Assembly (NCBI RefSeq): GCF_014899185.1
Contig: NZ_CP045201.1
Coordinates: 4,131,501-4,195,500 of the forward strand
Direction: 5' to 3'
DNA length: 64,000 nt
Source: Pseudooceanicola spongiae
GTDB lineage: Bacteria; Pseudomonadota; Alphaproteobacteria; Rhodobacterales; Rhodobacteraceae
Numbering within the stretch: the stretch's first letter is position 1; every line of letters starts with the position of its first letter. The notes beneath the pieces were generated by a model. That model was given only the letters and a program-made list of their open reading frames with translations, was not told the origin of the DNA and did no database searches. Positions 46,442 to 57,498 of the stretch are shown piece after piece. A program made the position numbers and the translations under genes.

Positions 46442-46997
46442 TTCTGAGACCTACACCCCGCGTCTGAAGGCGATGTTCAACGACACGATCAAGCCCGCTC
46501 TGAAAGAAGAGTTCGGCTATAAGAACGACATGCAGATCCCGCGTCTGGATAAAATCGTTCTGAACATTGGTTGTGGCGCTGAAGCTGTCCGTGATTCCAA
46601 GAAAGCCAAATCGGCCCAGGAAGATCTGACGACCATCGCAGGCCAGAAGGCACTCATCACTGTCGCCAAGAAATCCATCGCTGGTTTCCGCGTTCGTGAG
46701 GACATGCCCCTCGGCACCAAGGTGACCCTGCGCGGTGACCGCATGTACGATTTCCTTGACCGTCTGATCACGATTGCAATGCCTCGTATCCGCGACTTCC
46801 GCGGCGTTCCGGGCAAATCGTTTGACGGCCGTGGCAACTATGCCATGGGCATCAAGGAACATATCGTGTTCCCCGAGATCAACTTCGACAAAGTCGATGA
46901 AGTCTGGGGCCTCGATATCGTCATCGGCACCACCGCGAAAACCGACGCGGAAGCGAAGGCCCTGTTGAAACACTTCAACATGCCTTTCAACAGCTGA
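46434..46997 (+). CDS. rplE: 50S ribosomal protein L5
   Basis: The 187-residue protein binds 5S rRNA and contacts P-site tRNA. It shows [14 protein letters not shown] and [14 protein letters not shown]. The start is inside rplX, so translation is coupled. Confidence 0.97.
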   Translation: MLDSETYTPRLKAMFNDTIKPALKEEFGYKNDMQIPRLDKIVLNIGCGAEAVRDSKKAKSAQEDLTTIAGQKALITVAKKSIAGFRVREDMPLGTKVTLRGDRMYDFLDRLITIAMPRIRDFRGVPGKSFDGRGNYAMGIKEHIVFPEINFDKVDEVWGLDIVIGTTAKTDAEAKALLKHFNMPFNS

Positions 46998-47016
46998 TCG
47001 CGCGAGGGAGATAGAT

Positions 47017-47322
47017 ATGGCTAAAAAATCCATGATCGAGCGCGAGAAGAAGCGCCAGCACCTGGTCGACCAATACAAGACCAAGCGCGCCGCTCTGAAA
47101 GTGATCATCAACGACCAATCCAAGCCGATGGAAGAGCGCTTTCGCGCAACTCTGAAGCTTGCACAACTGCCGCGCAACAGCTCGGCCACTCGGCTGCACA
47201 ACCGTTGCCAGCTGACGGGTCGTCCTCACGCTTACTACCGTAAGCTGAAAATGTCGCGGATTATGCTTCGTGAACTGGGCTCCAAGGGCGAAATCCCTGG
47301 CCTGGTTAAGTCGAGCTGGTAA
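47017..47322 (+). CDS. rpsN: 30S ribosomal protein S14 (zinc-free long form)
   Basis: The 101-residue protein has the long form with no CxxC zinc pairs, ending [22 protein letters not shown]. It carries the conserved [15 protein letters not shown] segment, in which the cysteines of the zinc form are replaced apart from one. AGGGAG lies upstream of the ATG. Confidence 0.96.
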   Translation: MAKKSMIEREKKRQHLVDQYKTKRAALKVIINDQSKPMEERFRATLKLAQLPRNSSATRLHNRCQLTGRPHAYYRKLKMSRIMLRELGSKGEIPGLVKSSW

Positions 47323-47336
47323 GGAGGGCATAAGAT

Positions 47337-47729
47337 ATGAACGATCCTATCGGCGATATGCTCACCCGTATCCGTAACTCTCAGATGCGCGGTAAATCCG
47401 TGGTCTCCACGCCGGCTTCCAAGCTGCGCGCATGGGTCCTGGATGTGCTGGCGGACGAAGGTTACATTCGCGGCTATGAGAAAGGCACTGATGTCAACGG
47501 TCACCCGACCCTCGAAATCAGCCTGAAATACTTCGAAGGCACTCCTGTCATTCGCGAGATCAAACGGGTTTCGACCCCGGGTCGCCGCGTTTACATGAGC
47601 GTCAAGGACATCCCGTCGGTCCGTCAGGGCCTGGGCGTGTCGATTGTCTCCACGTCGCGAGGCGTGATGTCGGATGCAGCAGCACGTAGCGCCAATGTTG
47701 GCGGCGAAGTGCTCTGCACCGTATTCTAG
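47337..47729 (+). CDS. rpsH: 30S ribosomal protein S8
   Basis: The 130-residue protein binds the central 16S domain and represses the spc operon in E. coli. It has the [15 protein letters not shown] start and the C-terminal [12 protein letters not shown] motif. A GGAGG lies about 6 nt upstream of the start. Confidence 0.97.
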   Translation: MNDPIGDMLTRIRNSQMRGKSVVSTPASKLRAWVLDVLADEGYIRGYEKGTDVNGHPTLEISLKYFEGTPVIREIKRVSTPGRRVYMSVKDIPSVRQGLGVSIVSTSRGVMSDAAARSANVGGEVLCTVF

Positions 47730-47740
47730 GGAGGTCTGTA

Positions 47741-48277
47741 ATGTCTCGTATTGGTAAAAAACCTGTCGAGCTGCCATCGGGCGTCACAGCGACGATCTCG
47801 GGCCAGACCGTTGAAGTGAAGGGGCCGAAAGGCACCCACTCCTTCACCGCTACGGACGATGTGACAATCGAGTCAGCTGACAACACGATCACCGTGACCC
47901 CGCGCTCCAAGACCAAGCGCGCGCTCCAGCAATGGGGCATGTCCCGCACTGTCGTGTCGAACCTCGTCAAAGGCGTCACCGTCGGCTTCAAGAAAGAGCT
48001 TGAAATCGTCGGCGTGGGTTACCGGGCACAGATGCAGAGCGCAAACGTTCTGAAACTGAACCTCGGCCTCAGCCACGAAGTCAACTTTCAGGTTCCGGAT
48101 GGGGTCACAGTGACCGCGCCGAAACCGACTCAGATTGTTGTCGAAGGCACCGATTCACAGCTCGTCGGCCAGGTTGCGGCTAATATCCGCGAATGGCGTC
48201 GTCCCGAGCCCTACAAGGGCAAAGGGATCAAGTACAAAGACGAGTATATCTTCCGCAAGGAAGGTAAGAAGAAGTAA
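47741..48277 (+). CDS. rplF: 50S ribosomal protein L6
   Basis: The 178-residue protein near the factor-binding site begins [15 protein letters not shown] and ends with [23 protein letters not shown], both typical of L6. The two repeated domains are complete. Confidence 0.97.
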   Translation: MSRIGKKPVELPSGVTATISGQTVEVKGPKGTHSFTATDDVTIESADNTITVTPRSKTKRALQQWGMSRTVVSNLVKGVTVGFKKELEIVGVGYRAQMQSANVLKLNLGLSHEVNFQVPDGVTVTAPKPTQIVVEGTDSQLVGQVAANIREWRRPEPYKGKGIKYKDEYIFRKEGKKK

Positions 48278-48288
48278 GGAACGCGAAA

Positions 48289-48648
48289 ATGGCAAACAGC
48301 AAAAGAACCCTGTTTCTGAAGCGCCGCCTGCGCGTTCGGAACAAACTGCGGGCGGTAAACGCCGGGCGTCTTCGCCTGTCGGTTCACCGCTCCAACAAGA
48401 ACATCAGCGCACAGCTGATCGACGATGTGAATGGCGTCACCATTGCCGCAGCTTCTTCCCTCGAGAAGGATCTGGGCGTGTTTGGCAAGAACAACATCGA
48501 AGCGGCCACGAAAGTGGGCGCAGCCATCGCCGAGCGCGCAAAGAAAGCGGGCATCGAAGAGGCTTATTTCGATCGCGGTGGTTTCCTCTTCCACGGCAAG
48601 GTGAAGGCTCTGGCCGACGCTGCGCGTGAAGGCGGGCTCAAAATCTAA
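48289..48648 (+). CDS. rplR: 50S ribosomal protein L18
   Basis: The 119-residue protein binds 5S r[23 protein letters not shown] and [25 protein letters not shown] are family signatures. A strong hairpin follows in a 184-bp gap before rpsE. Confidence 0.97.
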   Translation: MANSKRTLFLKRRLRVRNKLRAVNAGRLRLSVHRSNKNISAQLIDDVNGVTIAAASSLEKDLGVFGKNNIEAATKVGAAIAERAKKAGIEEAYFDRGGFLFHGKVKALADAAREGGLKI

Positions 48649-48689
48649 GGACGGGTCTGCGGGCAACCGCATACCTTTCTGACGATCCC

Positions 48690-48719
48690 GCAGGGTGCGT
48701 GGTTCTCCACGCACCCTGC
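48690..48719 (+). promoter_or_regulatory. Perfect 13-bp hairpin between rplR and rpsE
   Basis: GCAGGGTGCGTGG-TTCT-CCACGCACCCTGC sits 40 bp after rplR and 113 bp before rpsE. There is no T-tract, so it is more likely an mRNA-stability or regulatory stem than a terminator. Confidence 0.7.
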
Positions 48720-48832
48720 ACCTTTCAAGAGGGCGCAGGTCGCCCCGATGATCCGGGAGATATGTTCTCACCTGGATTGGGACAACGGGCAGGGGCCGCA
48801 GGGTCAATGCCCAGAAATTCAAGGAAGCCACA

Positions 48833-49405
48833 ATGGCAAGAGATGACAACCGAGGCCGCCGCGACCGCGACGAATCCCCGGAATTCGCAGATCGCCTCGT
48901 CGCGATCAACCGTGTGTCCAAGACCGTTAAAGGTGGTAAGCGCTTCGGCTTTGCCGCTCTGGTGGTTGTGGGCGACCAAAAAGGCCGCGTCGGTTTCGGC
49001 AAAGGTAAAGCGAAAGAGGTCCCCGAGGCCATTCGCAAAGCCACCGAGCAAGCCAAGCGTCAGATGATCCGCGTCGCTCTGCGCGAAGGTCGCACGCTGC
49101 ACCACGATATCGAGGGCCGTCATGGCGCTGGTCGCGTGGTCATGCGCTCCGCACCGACGGGTACCGGTATTATCGCTGGTGGTCCGATGCGTGCCGTTTT
49201 CGAAATGCTCGGCGTCCAGGACGTTGTTGCGAAATCGGTCGGGTCTTCGAACCCCTACAACATGATCCGCGCCACTCTGGACGGTCTGACGAAAGAATCG
49301 TCGCCCCGTTCGGTCGCACAGCGTCGCGGCAAAAAAGTGGCTGACATTCTGCCCAAGCGTGACGAGGCTCCGGCCCAGTCCACGCAAGTGGCTGAAGAAG
49401 CGTAA
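48833..49405 (+). CDS. rpsE: 30S ribosomal protein S5
   Basis: The 190-residue protein helps decode and open mRNA at the entry site. It has the [23 protein letters not shown] dsRBD-like core (KH-like fold). The tail beyond about residue 165 is slightly longer than in E. coli. rpmD follows 12 bp later. Confidence 0.97.
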   Translation: MARDDNRGRRDRDESPEFADRLVAINRVSKTVKGGKRFGFAALVVVGDQKGRVGFGKGKAKEVPEAIRKATEQAKRQMIRVALREGRTLHHDIEGRHGAGRVVMRSAPTGTGIIAGGPMRAVFEMLGVQDVVAKSVGSSNPYNMIRATLDGLTKESSPRSVAQRRGKKVADILPKRDEAPAQSTQVAEEA

Positions 49406-49417
49406 GGAGAGCTGGAT

Positions 49418-49603
49418 ATGGCAACTATCGTCGTCAAGCAGATCGGTTCTCCGATCCGTCGCCCCGCCAAGCAGCGTCAGACGCTGATCGGCCTCGGCCT
49501 GAACAAGATGCACAAAACCCGCGAGCTGGAAGATACCCCTTCCGTGCGCGGCATGGTCAACTCGATCCCTCACATGGTGAAGATCATCGAGGAAAAGCCC
49601 TGA
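49418..49603 (+). CDS. rpmD: 50S ribosomal protein L30
   Basis: The 61-residue protein contains [24 protein letters not shown], typical of bacterial L30. It ends this unit: a terminator follows, and rplO lies 2.8 kb further on after two unrelated genes. Confidence 0.96.
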   Translation: MATIVVKQIGSPIRRPAKQRQTLIGLGLNKMHKTRELEDTPSVRGMVNSIPHMVKIIEEKP

Positions 49604-49646
49604 TTTCAGACGGTGGGGCACGCCCCGCCTGACGAACATCTTAAAG

Positions 49647-49675
49647 ACGCCCCGATCGCAAGGTCGGGGCGTTTT
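49647..49675 (+). terminator. Intrinsic terminator after rpmD
   Basis: ACGCCCCGA / TCGGGGCGT with an 8-nt loop and TTTT. Confidence 0.8.
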
Positions 49676-49757
49676 GCGTTTGGGCGGCTGGCGGGCGCCA
49701 CAGAGCACAGGCCGCAGGGCAGGGGGCCTTCGCCGCACCCCAGACACCCAGCCAACG

Positions 49758-49790
49758 AAAAACGCCCCCGGATTTCTCCGGGGGCGTTTT
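49758..49790. terminator. Bidirectional terminator between rpmD and the helicase gene
   Basis: AAAACGCCCCCGGA-TTTC-TCCGGGGGCGTTTT ends in T-runs on both strands. It can stop rpmD transcription and the convergent helicase transcript. Confidence 0.9.
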
Positions 49791-49812
49791 GCTATCTCAG
49801 ATCGTGGGTCGC

Positions 49813-51156
49813 TTAGGCTGCGCGTGTGCTGCGACGACGTGCGCCACCCTTGGCCGAGTGGCCTTCGGACTTGCCGAAGCCGCCACCGGGCTTGCCACGG
49901 CCTGCGCCGCCACCACCGCCACCGGGGCCACCACGGCTACGGGCACCGCCGCCGCCGCCTTTGCCACGACCGCCACCGTTTTTCGAGGTGCCGCCACGGA
50001 CTTCCCAGGCTTCGCCACCGGCCACGGGAATATCCCGGCCCATGACTTTCTGGATGTCGCGCAGTTCGCCCATCTCGGCGGGGGCGCAATAGGCAATCGC
50101 GGTGCCATCACGGCCCGCGCGTGCGGTCCGGCCGATGCGGTGGACATAGTTGTCCGGCACGTTCGGCAGGTCGTAGTTGTAGACGTAACGCACTTCGGGG
50201 ATGTCGATCCCACGCGCGGCCACGTCGGTCGCAACCAGAACCTTCAGATCGCCATTGCGGAACGACTTCAGCGCGCGATCACGTTGGCCTTGGCTCTTGT
50301 TGCCATGGACGGAGCCTGCGGAGTAGCCGGCGCGCTCAAGCTGACCCATCAGGCGCTCGGCGCCGTGCTTGGTACGCGAGAACACCAGAGCCGACTGCTC
50401 GCGGTGCTTGTCGAGGTGCTGGATCAGCAGCTGGGTCTTGTCACCTTGTTGCACAAAGTGAATGTACTGGTCGATTTTCTCGGCCGGCTTGCCCGGAGGC
50501 GCCGTTTCAACCCGCACAGGGTTGGTCAGGTACGCCGAGGAAATCTCGCTCATGTGCTTCGGCATGGTGGCCGAGAACAGCATGGTCTGACGTTCCTTCG
50601 GCAGCAGCGGCGCAATGCGACGCAGCGCGTGAATAAAGCCGAGGTCCAGCATCTGGTCAGCTTCGTCCAGCACCAGGAACTTGGTTTCGTCCAGACGGAC
50701 GGCCTTGCGGTCCAGCAGGTCAATCAGGCGGCCGGGGGTCGCGACCAGCAGGTCGGTGCCCTTTTGCAGCTTGGAGATCTGGGCGTTGATCGAGGCGCCG
50801 CCCACAACCAGCGCAATGCGAACGGCAGTGCCGTCTGCATAGGCGTGCAGGTTGTCGAGGATCTGTTTGGCCAGCTCGCGTGTCGGGGCGAGGATCAGCC
50901 CGCGCACGCCTTTCGGCAGCGGACGGCCCTCCATACGCAGCAGAGCGCTGAGCAGCGGCAGGCCGAAGGCAGCGGTCTTGCCGGTGCCGGTCTGGGCCAG
51001 ACCCATCACGTCACGGCCATTCATGGCGTGCGGGATGGCTTGGGTCTGGATAGGGGTGGGTTCAGTAATGCCAAGCGTTTTCATGTTGGCGCAAAGGCGG
51101 GACGGCAGTCCCAGCATGTCGAAATCCAATAGATCGTCCTTCATCGCAGGCGGCAT
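49813..51156 (-). CDS. DEAD-box RNA helicase (RhlE/DeaD-like)
   Basis: The 447-residue protein has the full helicase core: Q motif region TPIQTQAIP, Walker A AQTGTGKT, DEAD box VLDEADQMLD, SAT and HRIGRTARAG. A C-terminal Gly/Arg/Ser-rich tail (about residues 375-447), as in RhlE-type enzymes, probably binds RNA. The ATG at 51156 (MPPAMKDDLL) is preferred; 51144 is the alternative. It unwinds structured RNA, often in ribosome assembly or cold adaptation. It is transcribed against the cluster and interrupts the rpmD to rplO order. Confidence 0.88.
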   Translation of the reverse strand: MPPAMKDDLLDFDMLGLPSRLCANMKTLGITEPTPIQTQAIPHAMNGRDVMGLAQTGTGKTAAFGLPLLSALLRMEGRPLPKGVRGLILAPTRELAKQILDNLHAYADGTAVRIALVVGGASINAQISKLQKGTDLLVATPGRLIDLLDRKAVRLDETKFLVLDEADQMLDLGFIHALRRIAPLLPKERQTMLFSATMPKHMSEISSAYLTNPVRVETAPPGKPAEKIDQYIHFVQQGDKTQLLIQHLDKHREQSALVFSRTKHGAERLMGQLERAGYSAGSVHGNKSQGQRDRALKSFRNGDLKVLVATDVAARGIDIPEVRYVYNYDLPNVPDNYVHRIGRTARAGRDGTAIAYCAPAEMGELRDIQKVMGRDIPVAGGEAWEVRGGTSKNGGGRGKGGGGGARSRGGPGGGGGGAGRGKPGGGFGKSEGHSAKGGARRRSTRAA

Positions 51157-51597
51157 TGTGCCACCCGCTTGCAAGCGGGCGCTTGGCCCTTTTGCAGGAC
51201 AGCGCGTCACTCGTGGGTTACGCCCGGAAGGAACCCCATGGCCGTATGCCAGTGGAGTATCAGGGCGCTGGACCCCCGCGTGAAATGGGAACCAATGTGT
51301 AGAAAAACCTGCCGGCGGGCAATCATGGCCCTGCGGCCTGCTCACGCGGCAGGAACGGCAGTTGATGGTGATATGGAGGTTTCTTCCGGCATTGTCAATG
51401 CAGCTGCAGCATTCCACACCGAGCGGATGCCGCAGCCTGCCCCGTATCACAGATCAGGGGCGCAATTTTTCGCCGCTTTAAGCCGCAAACGACAAAAAAG
51501 AAGAATTTCCCGTCAAAACTGATCACAGATTAACGCATGCAATTACACCCTAGGGTAGAGTTTCCCTGTGGGTGCTGGATCAGGCCGGAGGCACGCT
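51157..51597. other. Divergent intergenic region of helicase and zinc-ribbon genes
   Basis: About 440 bases without a convincing gene. It contains the helicase promoter on the minus strand, giving a leader of roughly 200 nt, and an AT-rich 100 bp next to the zinc-ribbon gene. Long leaders are common for cold-regulated helicases; no strong terminator is visible. Confidence 0.6.
51370..51398 (-). promoter_or_regulatory. Promoter of the DEAD-box helicase
   Basis: On the minus strand, TTGACA (51398-51393), a 17-bp spacer and CATATC (51375-51370). Confidence 0.65.
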
Positions 51598-52158
51598 GTG
51601 AATCTGTTCTATGAATTGAGCGAAGATGACCGGATACTCGCTGTCTGTGACGGCTGGGATGACTTCGGTCGTGCCAACAACGCCAGCAAGCTTGGCGCCG
51701 ATGTCATTGGCTATCCGATCTGGCAGTTCATTTCGGGGCAGGACACCCGAAGCTACATGAACTCGATCTTTTTCTCCTGTCGCAGCTACGCCCGCCCTCT
51801 CACGGCGCTCTATCGTGGCGATTCTCCTGAGATGATGCGGGTCTACAGAATGACGGTGGCGCCGCTGCCGGATCTGGGTCTGCGCCTCACCCATCACCTG
51901 ACGGCTGAAATGCCGCACTGGCACGATCCACCTGTGCGCCGGATACCGCGCGCGCTGGTCCAGTGCAGCCAGTGTCTGTCGCTGCAAACCCCGCAGGCCT
52001 GGGCGCCCGGTCCCGGCCCGGCGTTTCGCGCAAAGGGCGAGATTTCCTACCATGTCTGCCCTGATTGCCGCCAAAGCCTCTCGCGGCAGATCGAACGAAC
52101 GGCGCTCAGCGAGGTGGCGGCCAGCCGACCCAAAGGCGGCGGCGTGCTGACGGCCTGA
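51598..52158 (+). CDS. PAS-like domain protein with C-terminal CxxC zinc ribbon
   Basis: The 186-residue protein begins with GTG at 51598, six bases after a perfect GGAGG. Residues about 35-100 (DVIGYPIWQFISG...MMRVYRMTVAP) resemble a PAS-like core. The C-terminus has two CxxC pairs, Cys123/Cys126 and Cys154/Cys157, which could hold zinc. It may sense a ligand and contact nucleic acid or a partner. It sits between the divergent helicase gene and the rplO promoter. Conserved-hypothetical; function unknown. Confidence 0.6.
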   Translation: MNLFYELSEDDRILAVCDGWDDFGRANNASKLGADVIGYPIWQFISGQDTRSYMNSIFFSCRSYARPLTALYRGDSPEMMRVYRMTVAPLPDLGLRLTHHLTAEMPHWHDPPVRRIPRALVQCSQCLSLQTPQAWAPGPGPAFRAKGEISYHVCPDCRQSLSRQIERTALSEVAASRPKGGGVLTA

Positions 52159-52247
52159 GCGGATCTCGCGGCACTCCGGGGGGGGCGCGCAGGGGCCGAA
52201 GTCGCCTTTTCTGACAGGGGTTCTGGCGTCGGCGCCGCGAAACCCGC

Positions 52248-52276
52248 TTGATCCGGGGGGTGAGCTATCCTATACG
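52248..52276 (+). promoter_or_regulatory. Promoter of rplO-secY-adk unit
   Basis: TTGATC (52248-52253), a 17-bp spacer and TATACG (52271-52276), about 95 bp before rplO. Confidence 0.65.
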
Positions 52277-52370
52277 CCCCGGGTGGCCTGATCGGGCCCG
52301 GAATCAAAACCAAAAAATGCCGTGTCTGTCCATTCCGCTTCGGGGGCAGTTCCGGCTTAGGAGAAGCGAC

Positions 52371-52841
52371 ATGAAACTGAACGAACTGCGCGACAATCCA
52401 GGCGCAACCAAAAAACGCATGCGCGTTGGCCGTGGCCCGGGTTCGGGCAAAGGTAAAATGGGTGGCCGTGGTATCAAAGGTCAGAAATCCCGTTCGGGCG
52501 TAGCGATCAAGGGCTACGAAGGCGGGCAGATGCCCCTCTACCAACGTCTGCCGAAGCGCGGCTTCAACAAGCCGAACCGCAAAGAATTCGCTGTCATCAA
52601 CCTGAGCTTGATTGCCAAGTTCGTTGAAGCCGGCAAAATCGACGCCTCCGCAGTTGTCACCGAAGACGTGCTGGTTGCATCGGGCGCTGTCCGTCGCAAA
52701 CTGGACGGCGTTCGGGTTCTGGCGAAGGGCGATTTCTCGACCCTGCTGAACCTCGAAGTGACCGGCGCCTCGAAATCGGCTGTCGAAGCCGTCGAAAAGG
52801 CTGGTGGTTCGCTGAAGGTGGCCGCAGCCGCCGCGGAATAA
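52371..52841 (+). CDS. rplO: 50S ribosomal protein L15
   Basis: The 156-residue late-assembly protein has the basic Gly-rich N-terminus ([21 protein letters not shown]) typical of L15. AGGAG lies before the ATG. It heads a new unit whose next genes are secY and adk. Confidence 0.96.
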   Translation: MKLNELRDNPGATKKRMRVGRGPGSGKGKMGGRGIKGQKSRSGVAIKGYEGGQMPLYQRLPKRGFNKPNRKEFAVINLSLIAKFVEAGKIDASAVVTEDVLVASGAVRRKLDGVRVLAKGDFSTLLNLEVTGASKSAVEAVEKAGGSLKVAAAAAE

Positions 52842-52949
52842 TTAGGTTGTAGGCGGCGTCCGCGCCGCTTACCTAACCGTTAGTTTTCCCAGAAACGCCG
52901 CCGAGCCGGAAAACGGCCCCGGCGGCGTTCATGCATAAGAGAGAGCCTT

Positions 52950-54307
<1,358 letters not shown>

Positions 54308-54311
<4 letters not shown>

Positions 54312-54952
54312 ACATTATACTTCTAGGGCCGCCGGGTGCAGGTAAGGGCACCCAGGCGCGAATTCTGATGGAACAGCGGGACATGATCCAGCTCTCCACC
54401 GGCGACATGCTCCGCGAGGCGCGCAGCTCGGGTACCGAGATGGGCAAGGTCGTCGCGGATGTTATGGACAGCGGCGCACTTGTCACGGACGAGATCGTGA
54501 TCGGTCTGATCCGTGAAAAGCTGGAAGGCGACAAGAAGGGCGGCTTCATCTTCGACGGTTTCCCGCGCACGCTGGCTCAGGCCGACGCGCTGGAAGGTCT
54601 GCTGTCAGACATGGGCGAGACGCTGGACGCGGTGATTGAACTGCGCGTCCGCGACGAAGCTCTGGTGGATCGCATCGTGCACCGTGCCACCTGTGGCAAC
54701 TGCGGCGAAGTCTACCACGACAAGACGAAACCGATTCCCGCGGACGGCAAATGCTCGGTCTGTGGCGGAACGGAATTCAAGCGCCGGGCGGATGACAATG
54801 AGGAAAGCCTCAAGACCCGTCTGATGGAATATTACAAGAAGACCTCGCCGCTGCTTGGCTACTATCACGCCAAGAAGAAGCTGCAGCGTGTCGATGGCCT
54901 GGCAGAGATGCATGTGGTCAAGGCCGCAATCGGCGCCATTCTCGACGCCTGA
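54308..54952 (+). CDS. adk: Adenylate kinase with Cys4 zinc-binding LID
   Basis: This 214-residue enzyme interconverts ATP + AMP and 2 ADP. It has the P-loop [10 protein letters not shown] near residue 7 and FDGFPRT. The LID carries four cysteines, Cys129, Cys132, Cys149 and Cys152, as in zinc-containing adenylate kinases; E. coli Adk lacks them. It is translationally coupled to secY. Confidence 0.96.
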
Positions 54953-55289
54953 CACGATTTTCGGAGGCGGCGCGTTCGCCTCCGACACGGTCCCACAGGG
55001 ACCGACACGGGCACCCACGGGGGCCAAGCTTTCGGATCAGCACAGTCCGGTCCCCAAGATATGTAGCCATATGACCCCCGAATCCGGGGAGAGGCCGCAA
55101 CAGGTGTAAAAGGGGTTGACGCTTCGCGCTTTCCCCAATACCCAGCCCTATCTCGTGTGCAAGGTGATTCCGATTGCCTGACGCGAAACCGCCGAATACG
55201 ACTCAGGCCCGGTGGCAAAAGCCTCGGGCCATGTGTTGTGAAAAAAGGTTCTGGTGCTACGGAACCGCAACAATAAGGAAGACGAAACA
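54953..55289 (+). promoter_or_regulatory. adk-rpsM spacer with hairpins and weak promoter
   Basis: No gene is visible in these 337 bases. Hairpins occur at 54961-54985 (TCGGAGGCG/CGCCTCCGA) and 54988-55004 (CGGTCCC/GGGACCG), neither with a T-tract. TTGACG (55116-55121) with a 17-bp spacer to TACCCA (55139-55144) is a weak promoter for rpsM. Confidence 0.4.
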
Positions 55290-55658
55290 TTGGCACGTAT
55301 TGCCGGCGTTAACATCCCGACTGCAAAGCGGGTTCCCATCGCCCTTACCTACATCACCGGAATTGGCCCGTCCTCGGCGCGTTCCATCTGCGAAGCCGTT
55401 AACATCGACCTGACCCGTCGCGTCAACGAACTGTCGGACGCCGAAGTGCTCTCCATCCGTGAGCATATCGACGCCAACTTCACCGTTGAAGGCGATCTGC
55501 GTCGCGAAACCCAGATGAACATCAAACGCCTGATGGATCTGGGTTGCTACCGTGGCCTGCGTCACCGTCGGAACCTGCCGGTTCGCGGTCAGCGTACCCA
55601 TACCAATGCTCGTACCCGCAAAGGCCCCGCTAAGGCCATTGCCGGCAAGAAGAAGTAA
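55290..55658 (+). CDS. rpsM: 30S ribosomal protein S13
   Basis: The 122-residue head protein contacts tRNAs and the B1 bridges. The frame gives [25 protein letters not shown], the S13 N-terminus, directly after a TTG codon, so TTG is the probable start (Met-Ala-Arg). AAGGA lies about 10 nt upstream. No ATG fits. The end [12 protein letters not shown] is typical. rpsK follows 15 bp later. Confidence 0.95.
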   Translation: MARIAGVNIPTAKRVPIALTYITGIGPSSARSICEAVNIDLTRRVNELSDAEVLSIREHIDANFTVEGDLRRETQMNIKRLMDLGCYRGLRHRRNLPVRGQRTHTNARTRKGPAKAIAGKKK

Positions 55659-55673
55659 GGGAGCGCAACAGAT

Positions 55674-56066
55674 ATGGCACGTGATACCCGTCGTGGGGCC
55701 AAGAAAAAGGTCTCCAAGAACATCGCAGCTGGCGTCGCACATGTGAACTCCAGCTTCAACAACACCAAGATCCTGATCTCTGACGTGCAGGGCAACGCCA
55801 TTTCGTGGTCGTCTGCTGGCACCATGGGCTTCAAGGGTTCGCGCAAATCGACCCCTTACGCCGCTCAGATGGCTGCAGAAGATGCGGCTAAAAAAGCTCA
55901 GGAACACGGCGTCAAAACGCTGGAAGTCGAAGTTCAGGGCCCCGGTTCGGGTCGTGAGTCGGCTCTGCGCGCTCTGGCTGCTGTTGGTCTCAACATCACC
56001 TCGATCCGTGACGTGACCCCGATCGCGCACAACGGCTGCCGTCCGCCGAAACGTCGCCGGGTCTGA
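55674..56066 (+). CDS. rpsK: 30S ribosomal protein S11
   Basis: The 130-residue platform protein has [14 protein letters not shown] and [18 protein letters not shown], both hallmark segments. It precedes rpoA by 116 bp. Confidence 0.97.
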   Translation: MARDTRRGAKKKVSKNIAAGVAHVNSSFNNTKILISDVQGNAISWSSAGTMGFKGSRKSTPYAAQMAAEDAAKKAQEHGVKTLEVEVQGPGSGRESALRALAAVGLNITSIRDVTPIAHNGCRPPKRRRV

Positions 56067-56182
56067 TCCGTACTGGTCTTTGAAGGGGGCTGCGCAGTTT
56101 GCGCGGCCTCTCTTTCGTCATTTTAACCTCGGGAGTTCCAGCCCTCGGACATGGGGCCAGAACAGGAATTGAGGAGACACGC

Positions 56183-57199
56183 ATGATCCATAAGAATTGG
56201 GCCGAGCTGATCAAACCAACGCAGCTTGACGTCAAGCCGGGCAATGACCCGACCCGTCAGGCCACCGTTGTCGCAGAGCCGCTGGAGCGGGGCTTCGGCC
56301 TGACGCTCGGCAACGCTTTGCGCCGCATTCTGATGTCCTCTCTGCAGGGCGCCGCCATCACCTCCGTGCAGATCGACAACGTCCTGCACGAGTTCTCGTC
56401 CGTTGCTGGCGTGCGCGAAGATGTGACTGACATCGTTCTGAACCTCAAGGGCGTGTCCCTGCGCATGGAAGTCGAAGGCCCGAAACGGCTGTCGATCAAT
56501 GCCAAGGGTCCGGGCGTCGTGACCGCTGCCGACATCACCGAGACGGCTGGCATCGAAGTGCTCAACAAAGAGCACGTCATCTGCCACCTCGATGAAGGCG
56601 CCGATCTGTTCATGGAACTGACCGTGGACACCGGCAAAGGCTATGTCGCTGCCGACAAGAACAAGCCCGACGATGCGCCCATCGGTCTGATCCCGATCGA
56701 CGCGATCTATTCGCCGATCAAGAAAGTCTCCTATGACGTTCAGCCCACCCGTGAGGGCCAGGTGCTGGATTATGACAAGCTGACGCTGAAGATCGAAACC
56801 GACGGTTCGATCACCCCGGATGATGCCGTGGCTTATGCCGCACGTATCCTTCAGGATCAGCTGTCGATCTTCGTCAACTTCGAAGAGCCCGAGAGCGCTT
56901 CGCGTCAGGACGACGACGACGGTCTGGAATTCAACCCGCTGCTGCTGAAGAAAGTGGACGAGCTGGAGCTTTCCGTACGGTCTGCGAACTGCCTCAAGAA
57001 CGACAATATCGTGTATATTGGCGATCTGATCCAGAAAACCGAAGCCGAGATGCTCCGCACCCCGAACTTCGGCCGCAAGTCGCTGAACGAGATCAAAGAG
57101 GTCCTGTCCGGCATGGGTCTGCACCTCGGTATGGACGTCGAGGACTGGCCGCCAGACAATATCGAAGACCTGGCGAAGAAGTTCGAAGACCACTTCTAA
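56183..57199 (+). CDS. rpoA: DNA-directed RNA polymerase subunit alpha
   Basis: The 338-residue subunit has the N-terminal assembly domain ([18 protein letters not shown]) and the C-terminal DNA-binding domain ([21 protein letters not shown]...[19 protein letters not shown]). The ATG at 56183 has GAGGAG upstream. rpsD, usually between rpsK and rpoA in E. coli, is absent, as in other alphaproteobacteria. rplQ follows only after a 299-bp spacer. Confidence 0.98.
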   Translation: MIHKNWAELIKPTQLDVKPGNDPTRQATVVAEPLERGFGLTLGNALRRILMSSLQGAAITSVQIDNVLHEFSSVAGVREDVTDIVLNLKGVSLRMEVEGPKRLSINAKGPGVVTAADITETAGIEVLNKEHVICHLDEGADLFMELTVDTGKGYVAADKNKPDDAPIGLIPIDAIYSPIKKVSYDVQPTREGQVLDYDKLTLKIETDGSITPDDAVAYAARILQDQLSIFVNFEEPESASRQDDDDGLEFNPLLLKKVDELELSVRSANCLKNDNIVYIGDLIQKTEAEMLRTPNFGRKSLNEIKEVLSGMGLHLGMDVEDWPPDNIEDLAKKFEDHF

Positions 57200-57498
57200 G
57201 ATACCAATACAGGGCAGGGTGGGGCCTCCTCCACTCTGCTCAGACTTCGGGACGGGTCGTTCGCGCCTCGCCCCGGTGGTTCGGTCGGAAAGAAACACGC
57301 AATGTGTTAATCTCCGACCTGACCGAAATCGCACCTACGGTTGACCGCCGCGATACCGACGTTATACCGACGTGCGATTCTAGGGCCTTTTCGGGTCCGT
57401 TAATCAGACTGGGCATGACGCCCCAAGGAGAGTGATCCGCTCGCATGGATCACCAGACAAAGCAAAACCGCCCGTAGAGGGCAATAGGAGTAAGACAC
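57200..57498 (+). promoter_or_regulatory. Long rpoA-rplQ spacer
   Basis: These 299 bases contain no gene; a typical spacer here is under 50 bp. They hold the third 11-bp array (57322-57371). Within it, TTGACC (57341-57346), a 16-bp spacer and TATACC (57363-57368) could form a promoter for rplQ. Confidence 0.55.
57322..57371 (+). repeat. 11-bp-periodic ACC(G/T)AC array, site C (between rpoA and rplQ)
   Basis: Units ACCGAA (57322), ACCTAC (57333), ACCGCC (57344), ACCGAC (57355) and ACCGAC (57366) recur exactly every 11 bp, five in a row. It ends 127 bp before rplQ. Confidence 0.85.
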
